A stretch of DNA of 63,386 nucleotides from Bacteroidota bacterium (GTDB lineage: Bacteria > Bacteroidota > Bacteroidia > Bacteroidales > ML635J-15): NCBI GenBank assembly GCA_029558535.1, contig JAKQEK010000384.1, positions 1 to 63,386 on the forward strand, in the 5' to 3' direction. The notes below the pieces were generated by a model. It searched no databases and was not told the origin of the DNA. It saw only the letters and a list, made by a program, of their open reading frames with translations. Made by a program: the position numbers and the translations under genes. This document shows, one piece after another, positions 36,061-44,221 of the stretch. Position 1 is the first letter of the stretch. Every line of letters starts with the position of its first letter.

Positions 36061-36147
36061 AATAGTAAGTAGTAGGTAGAAAGTAGTAGGTAGCACATTT
36101 TAGTCATTAACACACTACTTACTAATTACTATTAACTAATAAATAAT
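36061..36147. repeat. Palindromic word array upstream of the four-helix-bundle gene
   Basis: The left half (36061-36093) is made of GTAG-type words (AGTAAGTAGTAGGTAG, AAGTAGTAGGTAG). After a ~19-bp spacer the right half (36113-36145) is made of CTAC/TTACT-type words (CACTACTTACTAATTACT). The halves are imperfect reverse complements and could form a long hairpin. Confidence 0.8.
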
Positions 36148-36156
36148 AATCAAAAA

Positions 36157-36531
36157 ATGGCAAATTTAAACGGCTATAAGGACTTGATAGTTTATAAAAA
36201 AGCATTTCAATTATCCATGGATATTTTCGAAATTTCAAAGTCCTTTCCCACGGAGGAAAAATATTCACTTACCGACCAGATTAGGCGGTCTTCTAGGTCA
36301 GTAGGTGCTCAAATTGCTGAAGGATGGCCAAAAAGAAGATACATCAAGTTGTTTGTTTCTAAACTTATTGACTCACAAGGAGAAGCGTGTGAAACTTCAC
36401 ACTGGTTAGATGTTTCACTTGCTGCAAATTATATATCTGTGGAAAAGCATAAAGAATTAAATGATATTTGTGTGGAAGTTCAAAAAATGCTAGATAGCAT
36501 GATTAAAACTCCAGAAAAGTTTTGCAAATAA
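36157..36531 (+). CDS. Four helix bundle protein (23S rRNA IVS / S23-like, TIGR02436 type)
   Basis: 124 aa. DLIVYKKAFQLSMDIFEISKSFPTEEKYSLTDQIRRSSRSVGAQIAEGW is the family hallmark, with the later SQGEACETSHWLDVSLAANYIS. Members are found as ORFs of intervening sequences in 23S rRNA and as diversity-generating retroelement accessory proteins (Avd), and very often as lone genes in Bacteroidetes. It forms basic four-helix pentamers that may bind nucleic acid. Here it sits between the PiT gene and wzm, flanked on both sides by arrays of the same short words. It looks like an inserted accessory gene rather than a glycan enzyme. Confidence 0.92.
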   Translation: MANLNGYKDLIVYKKAFQLSMDIFEISKSFPTEEKYSLTDQIRRSSRSVGAQIAEGWPKRRYIKLFVSKLIDSQGEACETSHWLDVSLAANYISVEKHKELNDICVEVQKMLDSMIKTPEKFCK

Positions 36532-36540
36532 CTCCTGCTC

Positions 36541-36599
36541 TCTACACACTGCTACTTACTACTTACTACTTACTACTTACTAACTACTACCTACTAATC
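36541..36599. repeat. Word array downstream of the four-helix-bundle gene
   Basis: Consecutive copies of CTACTTACTA-type words (four near-identical TACTTACTAC units) run up to the GTG start of wzm. They share the words of the right half of the 36061-36147 array, in the same orientation. Confidence 0.8.
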
Positions 36600-36600
36600 A

Positions 36601-37440
36601 GTGAATTTCGATCATCACATAAAGCCCAAAACTTCACTCTTCGAGATTAACATCAGAGAGCTCTGGGAGTACCGCGACCTGATATACATGTATGTAAAGC
36701 GTGACATAGTTACATTTTACAAGCAAACTATAATGGGACCTTTATGGTTTGTGATTCAACCAATACTGACAACAGTTATGTTTATGTTCGTTTTTGGTAA
36801 TTTAGCCGGATTATCAACTGATGGAATACCGCAACCTTTATTTTATTTTTCAGGAATTATCCTTTGGAACTATTTTGCAGATTGTCTGACAAGAAATTCA
36901 AAAATATTTATAGAAAATCAGGGAGTATTTGGGAAAGTTTATTTTCCTCGTTTGGTAGTGCCTATTTCTATAACTATTTCTAATCTGGTTAGATTTTTTA
37001 TTCAGTTTGGGATATTTGTTATTATTTATTTGTATTATTTCTTTCAAAAAGGAGGGAATATAGACCCCAATTTATATTTGTTGTTGTTTCCTTTGTTAGT
37101 TTTGTTGGCAGCAGGTTTAAGTCTTGGATTCGGTATTGTTTTTTCATCACTTACAACAAAATATCGCGATTTAACATTCTTGCTTCAATTTGCAGTTCAG
37201 TTATGGATGTACATTACTCCGGTAATCTATCCCCTTAACTCTATTCCTGCCGACAAACAATGGCTGATAGCTCTCAATCCAATGACTTCAGTTGTGGAAA
37301 CATTCAAATATGCAGCAATCGGTCAAGGAGTTTTCTCGTGGTGGCATCTTGCATACAGCTTTGTTTTTATGATAATATTGTTAATTTTTGGAGTCGTTAT
37401 ATTTAACAAAGTCGAAAAAGGATTTATGGACACCGTTTAG
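36601..37440 (+). CDS. wzm: ABC-2 type polysaccharide export permease (Wzm-like)
   Basis: 279 aa from a GTG start (VNFDHHIKPKTSLFEINIRELWEYRDLIYMYVKRD); no ATG fits the conserved N-terminus. Six membrane helices follow an amphipathic interface helix: FYKQTIMGPLWFVIQPILTTVMF, the GIILWNYFADCLTRNS region, and LQFAVQLWMYITPVIYPLNSIP before the last helices. It forms the channel half of the ABC exporter for lipid-linked O-antigen, with the ATPase encoded 118 bp downstream. The intervening segment is a palindromic word array. Confidence 0.93.
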   Translation: MNFDHHIKPKTSLFEINIRELWEYRDLIYMYVKRDIVTFYKQTIMGPLWFVIQPILTTVMFMFVFGNLAGLSTDGIPQPLFYFSGIILWNYFADCLTRNSKIFIENQGVFGKVYFPRLVVPISITISNLVRFFIQFGIFVIIYLYYFFQKGGNIDPNLYLLLFPLLVLLAAGLSLGFGIVFSSLTTKYRDLTFLLQFAVQLWMYITPVIYPLNSIPADKQWLIALNPMTSVVETFKYAAIGQGVFSWWHLAYSFVFMIILLIFGVVIFNKVEKGFMDTV

Positions 37441-37556
37441 TAAGTAATAATTAGTAGATAGTAAGTAGCAGTTTCTGCCAAAACACCCTCTCCCTACTCC
37501 CTACTACTTACTACTTACTACTCACTACCTACTATTTTCTACCTACTAATTACTAG
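37441..37556. repeat. Palindromic word array between wzm and wzt
   Basis: GTAG-type words at the left (37441-37473) and CTAC/TTAC-type words at the right (about 37494-37556, e.g. TACTACTTACTACTTACTAC) form an imperfect palindrome of the same family as the arrays around the four-helix-bundle gene. No ORF is inserted here. Confidence 0.8.
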
Positions 37557-37558
37557 AC

Positions 37559-38875
37559 ATGCCTACATCAATCAAAATAGAAAACTTAAGTAAACAATAC
37601 CGCCTCGGCACCATTGGCACCGGTACTCTTTCGCACGACCTAAAGCGTTGGTGGACAACCTCCATTCGTGGAAAAGAAGACCCTTACCTTAAAATTGGCG
37701 AAACAAATATTCTGGCCTCAAATCAACAAATCAACAAATCAACAAATCAACACATCAACAAATCAACAAATCAACAAATCAACAAATCAACAAATCAACA
37801 ATCAAACTACATTTGGGCGCTGCGTGACATTAACCTCGAAATAGAACAGGGCGATGTAGTAGGCATTATTGGTAAAAACGGCGCAGGAAAATCTACTTTG
37901 CTAAAAATACTCTCTCGCGTTACCAAACCTACAACCGGCAGCATAAAATACAATGGCCGCATAGCCTCTCTCCTCGAAGTTGGAACCGGTTTCCACCCCG
38001 AAATGACAGGCCGCGAAAACATTTACATGAACGGAGCTATTATGGGAATGACTCGCTATGAAATTACCTCCAAACTAGACGAAATTATTGCTTTTGCTGG
38101 TGTGGAACGCTACATAGACACTCCCGTAAAACGATACTCCAGCGGTATGACCGTACGCCTCGGCTTCTCCATAGCTGCTCACCTCGAACCAGATATCCTC
38201 GTTGTGGACGAAGTTCTAGCCGTCGGTGATGCTGAATTTCAGAAAAAAGCTATCGGCAAAATGCAGGACGTTAGCAAAGGCGGAGGCAGAACTGTGCTGT
38301 TTGTGAGCCATAATATGGCGGCAGTGAAGAATTTGTGTAATACTGGTATTTTATTGGAAAATGGGATTATTCGTAAAATTGGGGAAGTTGACGAGGTTAT
38401 TAATGTTTATAATACTGAGCAAACTAGAGATATAAAAACTTATTTTATAAATGATGTTTCAAATACGAGTCCGATTTACGTCGCTGAATTTAAAATTATT
38501 ACTGACATTGTTACAGGTAAAGAATTCGGTTTTGAAGCAAAAATATTTACTGAAACAGAAATTAGTACTGCGTTTGCTGTAGGTGTTAGGATGCCTGATT
38601 CAACACCAATAATGCATATTTACTCAGGTCATGTTGGAGAAGTATTCAAATTGAAAAAAGGGTTAAATTTTTTAAAAGGTAAAATTGATCATTTATCATT
38701 AGGTGCAGGATTCTACGATATAAATATTTGGCTTGGAGATGGAGCAACTGTTTATGACTATCACAAAAATGTACTTAATATTATTGTTAAAGAAGGTGCA
38801 ATTAGAGAATTTGGACCTGTTTCAACTAAAAATGGATATCCGGTAATTACTGATGCAAAATGGAATTTGTTATGA
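37559..38875 (+). CDS. wzt: Polysaccharide ABC transporter ATPase with C-terminal Wzt-like specificity domain
   Basis: 438 aa. The nucleotide-binding domain covers about 1-270: Walker A GIIGKNGAGKST (about 102-113), signature YSSGMTVRLGF, and Walker B ILVVDEVLAVGD. The C-terminal ~150 residues resemble a Wzt_C carbohydrate-recognition domain (FGFEAKIFTETEIS ... GAGFYDINIWLGDG). Residues about 54-81 are a low-complexity insert (repeats of QQINKSTN) encoded by ten 8-bp repeats. The insert lies in a loop before the conserved YIWALRDINLEI. Up to about base 38290 the codons are C-rich, after that strongly AT-rich, suggesting a mosaic gene. The 3' end overlaps the methyltransferase start (ATGA). 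Confidence 0.93.
   Translation: MPTSIKIENLSKQYRLGTIGTGTLSHDLKRWWTTSIRGKEDPYLKIGETNILASNQQINKSTNQHINKSTNQQINKSTNQQSNYIWALRDINLEIEQGDVVGIIGKNGAGKSTLLKILSRVTKPTTGSIKYNGRIASLLEVGTGFHPEMTGRENIYMNGAIMGMTRYEITSKLDEIIAFAGVERYIDTPVKRYSSGMTVRLGFSIAAHLEPDILVVDEVLAVGDAEFQKKAIGKMQDVSKGGGRTVLFVSHNMAAVKNLCNTGILLENGIIRKIGEVDEVINVYNTEQTRDIKTYFINDVSNTSPIYVAEFKIITDIVTGKEFGFEAKIFTETEISTAFAVGVRMPDSTPIMHIYSGHVGEVFKLKKGLNFLKGKIDHLSLGAGFYDINIWLGDGATVYDYHKNVLNIIVKEGAIREFGPVSTKNGYPVITDAKWNLL
37720..37799 (+). repeat. Ten tandem 8-bp repeats (AAATCAAC) inside wzt
   Basis: Ten contiguous octamers; the fifth is ACATCAAC, the others are identical, followed by a degenerate AATCAAAC. The unit is not a multiple of three, so gain or loss of one unit shifts the wzt frame ahead of the Walker A motif. 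Confidence 0.95.
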
Positions 38876-39546
38876 TTGACAAGAAATTTGTTACTACTAA
38901 GCGAGACGTGTTTTTTGATATTGCAGGAGCTTATTTACAATCCGACAGTATTGTGCTGGACATTGGAACAGGAGAAGGTTCATTTGCAAAACATTTTAAT
39001 CGTGACGACTTTTACTTATTCGATGGTAATCAATTAAGTGTTGAACTTCTTAAACAAGAATATAAAAATTTTTTTTATGGCAAATTGCCAGTACTACCTT
39101 TTGAAGACAACAAATTCGACTTAATACATTGTAGCCATGTGGTTGAGCACTTGGAACCTCAAGTTTTTTACGAATCGCTTAAGGAGATGGACAGATGTTT
39201 AAGAAACAATGGATATTTAGTTATTTCAACTCCTCTGATGTGGGACAAGTTTTATGATGACCTGTCACATCTAAAGCCATACAATCCAAACATTATTTCA
39301 AAATATCTGACAGCCCAAACAGGTATGAATTATACGCGGGATAAGATATCTGAAAGTTACCAATTAGTTGAATTGAAGTTTCGCTATCACGAAGTGTTTT
39401 TTGCTGAAAAATTTTCAATTGATGGAAATAAATTTGCTGCGAAAATATTAAAAAAGTTCATTAGTTTAAGTTATAGATTAGGCTTGAGACAATATGAGAA
39501 AAACGGATATACTATTGTCTTAAAAAAAGAGAATAATGGAGAATAA
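38872..39546 (+). CDS. Class I SAM-dependent methyltransferase
   Basis: About 224 aa from the ATG at 38872, which overlaps the wzt stop as ATGA; an in-frame ATG at 38860 is possible. The SAM-binding motif I is IVLDIGTGEGSFAKHF, followed by the acidic residue in YLFDGNQLS and the post-motif FDLIHCSHVVEHLEPQVFYESLKEMDRCLRNNGYLVIST. It probably methylates a sugar or glycan end; in ABC-exported O-antigens a methyltransferase often caps the chain that Wzt recognises, which suits its position. Acceptor not known. Overlaps the next gene by 11 bp. Confidence 0.88.
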   Translation: MIDKKFVTTKRDVFFDIAGAYLQSDSIVLDIGTGEGSFAKHFNRDDFYLFDGNQLSVELLKQEYKNFFYGKLPVLPFEDNKFDLIHCSHVVEHLEPQVFYESLKEMDRCLRNNGYLVISTPLMWDKFYDDLSHLKPYNPNIISKYLTAQTGMNYTRDKISESYQLVELKFRYHEVFFAEKFSIDGNKFAAKILKKFISLSYRLGLRQYEKNGYTIVLKKENNGE

Positions 39547-40606
39547 TATTTTAATTTCTATCATAATTCCTGTTTACAATCGTCCCAAGCTTATTGCAGA
39601 ATGTCTAGATTCTGTTTTATCTCAAACAAATCCAAATTGGGAGTGCATTGTTGTTGATGATGGTTCGACTGATGATACATGGAAAGTGTTAGAAGATTAT
39701 GCAGCAAAAGATGAGAGGATAAGGATTTTTAAACGACATAGAGAACCTAAGGGAGCACCGACATGTCGTAATATTGGAGCTGACAATGCAACAGGCGATT
39801 ATTTAATATTTTTTGATTCAGATGACTTGTTTTTACCATGGTTTATTGACGTGATATGTGAAGAATTATTGAAAAACCAAGATGTCGAAATGCTTGCTTA
39901 TCAACAAATGTGTAAGGATGCTAATTCAGATAGAGCTTGGATGAGATGCGTCGAAAGTAATCCCGAAGGCTATATTTACAGATATATAACCTTTAAAAAA
40001 GCCTTAAGTACAAGTTCTATTGTCTGGAAAAAAAGTTCATTCTTTAAAACAAGCACCTGGGATGAAAGTCTTTTATCATGGCAAGATCCTCCTTTAATAC
40101 TTAATGCATTTTTTTTAAATTTTACTTTTAAATGGCTAAACAATACACCATTAGCTTTAATTAGAATTGGAAATGATGAGACACGGATTACAAACGCTGC
40201 AAAAGTTTCTGATTTTATTAAATGCTTTGACATAATATATAACAACTTATCAATTAAGAATAGATTGGTTTTTAAAAAATCAATTCATAAATTAATTTGG
40301 AATCAAATTATGTACATAAGTAAATATCGCGAATTACATAGTGTTGTTAGTTATTTATCAGATAAGCAGTTAATGTCCAAATGGGATAACCAATTTATAC
40401 TATTATACTATAAATTATATAAACTCACAAAGAAAATAATTGTGTTAAGATATCTAGTATATAAATTCCAGTTTATTTTTTATAAGAAACTTTCTCATGT
40501 AGAATGTGTTTATATAGATCATATTAAGTTAATAACTGAAAATGAAAGATTCTCGTCACTTCCTTTAATTGAACAAAATAAAACGCTGAGGTTATTGAAG
40601 ATTTGA
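39536..40606 (+). CDS. Glycosyltransferase family 2
   Basis: 356 aa. The GT-A fold N-terminus is textbook: ISIIIPVYNRPKLIAECLDSVLSQTNPNWECIVVDDGSTDDTWKVLEDY, then GAPTCRNIGADNATGDYLIFFDSDDLF with the DxD motif as DSDD. The C-terminal ~150 residues are AT-rich-coded, lysine-rich and divergent. It transfers a sugar from an NDP donor at the cytoplasmic face in glycan assembly. It overlaps the methyltransferase by 11 bp; a 149-bp gap follows. Confidence 0.92.
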   Translation: MENNILISIIIPVYNRPKLIAECLDSVLSQTNPNWECIVVDDGSTDDTWKVLEDYAAKDERIRIFKRHREPKGAPTCRNIGADNATGDYLIFFDSDDLFLPWFIDVICEELLKNQDVEMLAYQQMCKDANSDRAWMRCVESNPEGYIYRYITFKKALSTSSIVWKKSSFFKTSTWDESLLSWQDPPLILNAFFLNFTFKWLNNTPLALIRIGNDETRITNAAKVSDFIKCFDIIYNNLSIKNRLVFKKSIHKLIWNQIMYISKYRELHSVVSYLSDKQLMSKWDNQFILLYYKLYKLTKKIIVLRYLVYKFQFIFYKKLSHVECVYIDHIKLITENERFSSLPLIEQNKTLRLLKI

Positions 40607-40755
40607 ATTTTTATGGGATCGGTTTATTAAAGCGTGTGAAACATTGATTTACATATATTTATTCCAATCAGAGACCATTTCGAGAACCTATTAAGTGATA
40701 CGGAGAATAGAGAATTTATTTTATTGTCAATACAAATATTTAAATTTTAATACAA

Positions 40756-41724
40756 ATGAAAAAAGCACTAGTACTCGGAGCAGGAGGATTTATAGGTTCA
40801 CATTTGGTGAAAAAACTTAAAAAAGAAGGTTTTTGGGTTAAGGGAGCTGATTTAAAATACCCGGAGTTTGATGAAACACAGGCGGATGAATTTATTATTG
40901 GAGATTTACGTATCCAGACTGTGTGTGACAAGGTATTAGATCAGTATTTTGATGAAGTGTATCAGCTAGCGGCAGATATGGGCGGAGCAGGATATATTTT
41001 TACTGGCGAAAACGATGCTGATGTAATGCATAACTCGGCTTTAATAAATATAAACATAGTGGAGAGAGCTGTAAAATACAAAATCGGGAAATTATTCTAT
41101 TCTTCATCTGCATGTATTTATCCCGAATATAATCAACTTGATCCGGACAATCCGAATTGTGCCGAAAAATCTGCTTACCCGGCAGCTCCTGACAGTGAGT
41201 ATGGCTGGGAAAAGCTTTTCTCCGAAAGGCTGTATTTGTCTTTTAAACGTAATTATGGATTAAATGTAAAAATAGCCCGGTTTCACAATATCTTTGGTCC
41301 CGAAGGGACATGGACAGGTGGTAAGGAAAAGGCTCCTGCAGCGATGTGTCGGAAAGTTGCCATGGCATCTGACAATGGTATAATTGAAGTTTGGGGCGAC
41401 GGACTGCAGACCAGATCCTTTTTGTATATTGACGAATGCCTCGAAGGTATCAGGAGACTTATGGATTCAGATACATTTTTCGGACCTGTGAATATAGGCT
41501 CCGATGAAATGATCTCTATAAATGATCTCGCAAAAATGGTTATAAGAATTTCAGCAAAAAATCTGGCTATTAAAAATATTGACGGTCCTCTTGGTGTTAG
41601 AGGACGAAACTCGGACAATAATTTAATTAAAGAAAAATTGGGTTGGGCTCCATCTTTACCTCTCGTAAAAGGTATGGAGAAAACATATTACTGGATAAAT
41701 AATCAGGTCTCATGTAAATTTTAA
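40756..41724 (+). CDS. GDP-mannose 3,5-epimerase-like NAD-dependent epimerase
   Basis: 322 aa short-chain dehydrogenase/reductase. The NAD loop is GAGGFIGSHL (8-17). Very plant-GME-like stretches follow: LAADMGGAGYI, SSSACIYPEYNQL, RFHNIFGPEGTWTGGKEKAPAAMCRK, WGDGLQTRSFLYIDEC and GPLGVRGRNSDNNLIKEKLGWAP. The catalytic residues of Arabidopsis GME (Cys145, Tyr174, Lys178, Lys217) align at a constant offset with Cys120, Tyr149, Lys153 and Lys192. Predicted reaction: GDP-mannose to GDP-L-galactose and/or GDP-L-gulose, supplying an unusual L-hexose for the glycan. Substrate is inference from motif conservation. Confidence 0.87.
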   Translation: MKKALVLGAGGFIGSHLVKKLKKEGFWVKGADLKYPEFDETQADEFIIGDLRIQTVCDKVLDQYFDEVYQLAADMGGAGYIFTGENDADVMHNSALININIVERAVKYKIGKLFYSSSACIYPEYNQLDPDNPNCAEKSAYPAAPDSEYGWEKLFSERLYLSFKRNYGLNVKIARFHNIFGPEGTWTGGKEKAPAAMCRKVAMASDNGIIEVWGDGLQTRSFLYIDECLEGIRRLMDSDTFFGPVNIGSDEMISINDLAKMVIRISAKNLAIKNIDGPLGVRGRNSDNNLIKEKLGWAPSLPLVKGMEKTYYWINNQVSCKF

Positions 41725-41727
41725 TTG

Positions 41728-44142
41728 GTGAAGAAGTATATAAATAAACAAATTGAGCGTTTAGCCTATATTAGGTTAAGGTTAGGAATTGCATATTATA
41801 AAGCTTTATCTTCATTCGTTGTTTTATTTTCAGCATTATATAGAAAAAAAACTAAAAAGTATGAACTTGGATTATATCCTTATGCTCAAAAAGGAAGTGA
41901 CGGATATACACGAAGATTTGAAGAATATTTCAGGTTTTTGCAACAAGACAATATCAAATTTAAAGTTTTTGATATTTGCAGTGATATAGAGTTTATATAT
42001 AATATAAATTTAGGGAAGAAAAAGACGTACGATTTTTACTTATTTGTATTAAAAAAGCGTTTTTCTCAAGTCTTGGAAATAAGACATTGTTATACTGCAT
42101 TTATTCATAGAAATCTATATCCATTTTACCCTGATCAAAATTTTCCTTTTCTGGAAAAAATGGCATATAAACTTTGTGATAATATTACAATTGATTATTG
42201 GGATTCCGTTTGGTTTTATAATATGGCACTAGTTGAAAAAACGGTTAAATATTGTCACAAACTTTCGGTTGTTAATGAGTTTATTTTTGAGCATTTCAGA
42301 TATTCAACACCTAAAAGATTTATTTTCCCAATAGGAGTAAATATTGATAAATATATTATTAAAAAAGATTATAATTGTTCCGAACCGGGTGTGTTGACTT
42401 TCTTTTATACTGGTTTGCCCGGAAATGTGAAAGAAATGTTAAAAGAGCTAGATTCTGTGTTTTTAGAACTTAGCAAATCGATAAGTTTGAAATTGATTCT
42501 TGTTTCGAGAGAAAGTATAGAACATCAATATATAAAAATAGAACATCATACCTTTGACGAAAATATATTTTTTGAATTATTAACCAAAGCAGATATCGGT
42601 ATTTATGCAATTGACAATTCTGATATTTCGAGAGGTAAGATGGCTATGAAAGTTCTTGATTATTTTGCGGCAGCTCTTCCTTGTATTGCCAGTCCTTATG
42701 GCATTACACCATTTGCAATACATAAGGAAAATTGTTTAATAGCAAAAACCAAAGATGAGTGGATAGAATGCATTCTGATGTTATATAATGATAAAAATTA
42801 CAGGGAAAGTATTGGGAAAGCCGGTCGTATAACTATTGAGGAAAAACATAATCTTCGAGATTCATATAGCCTGTTTATAAGTATTATTAATCCTGTTAGT
42901 GAGAGTGTAATTAAAAATAATAATTCCTTAGAATTGAAGAAATTTATTTTAAATATATATTTATTCTTTTGTCTTTATTTGTGTATTTTAGTAACGAAGC
43001 TTATACCTCTATTTATAAAAAAGAAGGCAATCCAAGTACAAAAAAAAGACATATTATTTCTTGAATGCACACCCATCGAAAATGCAGGATATAATTACAG
43101 ATCAAAAAAATGGACGGACAAGCTTTCCGAATCAGGATTAAAATGTGAAGTAAAAACTTTATTTGAGGATCGTTATCAATTTGAGAGGCATATTAAAAAA
43201 GAGAATTTAACAGTGTTTTATGTTAAGTCTATGTCAAGAAGATTAAGGCAATGTGTTTATGCGAGAAATTTTAAAACAGTTATTGTAAGACGGGAGTTGC
43301 TATTATTTAATGATTATGGCAATTTGTTCATGGAAAAACTGCTATTTAAGATACATGATAATATTATTTTAGATTTTGATGATGATGTTGCAGCATCAAA
43401 ACGACAGCCAAAACAGGTAACTAGTTTTTATGGTAAAATGATGTTTGAAAATGGGAATAAGTTTTCAGATTCTTTCTCGTATTATCAAAAATTCATAACA
43501 GCCTCTGATTATTTAAAAATGCAATTGTTAAATAGAAACAACCTTGTTGATCCAAATAATATCCTAATTATTCCGACTTGCGTTGATTATGATAAATATA
43601 CTCATAAAAATTATCCAATAAAAATAGACAGAATCTGCTTTGGTTGGATTGGGGGAGATTATAATTACTTTCTTCTTGATTTATTAATTCCTGTGTTAAA
43701 TAAATTATCTCAAAAATTTAATTTCTGTCTTATAGTCATAGGAGGTAAAAAGTATCAAGCGGAAGCTAATTTTGACATTGAATTTATCCCATGGTCATTG
43801 GATACTGAAATAGAAAGCTTATATAAAATTGACGTGGGATTAATGCCATTGGAAGACGATTTTGTTAATAGAGGGAAATCAGGATTTAAGTTGATTCAAT
43901 ATATGGGACTTGGGATTGTAAGTATTGCCACCGGTTTAACAATTAATAATGAAATAATTGATGACAGAGAAAATTCATTTATAATTAAAAGTTTTGAAGA
44001 ATGGGAAATTGTTTTAACAGAAATTCTTAATAAAAAAATTGATTTTAAAGAGATAGGAAAGTTAGCAAGACAAAAGATTGAAAGCAACTACACTTTTAAA
44101 GCAAATTTTGATAGGTATTATAATTTTGTAAAAGGAAATTAA
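41728..44142 (+). CDS. Two-domain fused glycosyltransferase with central membrane segment
   Basis: About 804 aa; start taken as the GTG at 41728 (VKKYINKQIERL), with a TTG one codon earlier; no ATG is available. Two GT-B-like halves are visible. The first (about 40-390) has TFFYTGLPGNVKEMLKEL and KADIGIYAIDNSDISRGKMAMKVLDYFAAALPCIASPYG, a donor-site region typical of GT4-like enzymes. A hydrophobic segment (about 410-430, LNIYLFFCLYLCILVTKLI) follows. The second half (about 440-805) has ICFGWIGGDYNYF and IDVGLMPLEDDFVNRGKSGFKLIQYMGLG. It may carry out two successive transfers at the membrane. Follows the epimerase by only 3 bp. Confidence 0.85.
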   Translation: MKKYINKQIERLAYIRLRLGIAYYKALSSFVVLFSALYRKKTKKYELGLYPYAQKGSDGYTRRFEEYFRFLQQDNIKFKVFDICSDIEFIYNINLGKKKTYDFYLFVLKKRFSQVLEIRHCYTAFIHRNLYPFYPDQNFPFLEKMAYKLCDNITIDYWDSVWFYNMALVEKTVKYCHKLSVVNEFIFEHFRYSTPKRFIFPIGVNIDKYIIKKDYNCSEPGVLTFFYTGLPGNVKEMLKELDSVFLELSKSISLKLILVSRESIEHQYIKIEHHTFDENIFFELLTKADIGIYAIDNSDISRGKMAMKVLDYFAAALPCIASPYGITPFAIHKENCLIAKTKDEWIECILMLYNDKNYRESIGKAGRITIEEKHNLRDSYSLFISIINPVSESVIKNNNSLELKKFILNIYLFFCLYLCILVTKLIPLFIKKKAIQVQKKDILFLECTPIENAGYNYRSKKWTDKLSESGLKCEVKTLFEDRYQFERHIKKENLTVFYVKSMSRRLRQCVYARNFKTVIVRRELLLFNDYGNLFMEKLLFKIHDNIILDFDDDVAASKRQPKQVTSFYGKMMFENGNKFSDSFSYYQKFITASDYLKMQLLNRNNLVDPNNILIIPTCVDYDKYTHKNYPIKIDRICFGWIGGDYNYFLLDLLIPVLNKLSQKFNFCLIVIGGKKYQAEANFDIEFIPWSLDTEIESLYKIDVGLMPLEDDFVNRGKSGFKLIQYMGLGIVSIATGLTINNEIIDDRENSFIIKSFEEWEIVLTEILNKKIDFKEIGKLARQKIESNYTFKANFDRYYNFVKGN

Positions 44143-44145
44143 CCC

Positions 44146-44200
44146 ATTACTAATCACCAATCACAGAATACCGATTACTGATAACTGATAACCGATCATT
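44146..44200. repeat. Short-word array (GATTACTGATAAC type)
   Basis: ACTAATCACCAATCACAG and GATTACTGATAACTGATAAC are successive variants of an ATTACYGAT-like word in the 79-bp gap before the asparagine synthase gene. Only one strand orientation is seen. Confidence 0.6.
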
Positions 44201-44221
44201 AAAAAATAAAACCTAAAACAA

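Noticed and set aside
36157..36531. Avd accessory gene of a diversity-generating retroelement
   Set aside because: The protein is of the related four-helix-bundle family, but no reverse transcriptase or template/variable repeat pair is visible nearby.
37720..37799. Assembly artefact in the wzt repeat
   Set aside because: The repeat contains an internal variant unit (ACATCAAC) and keeps the frame open into conserved motifs, so a genuine tandem repeat is more likely; copy number itself remains uncertain.
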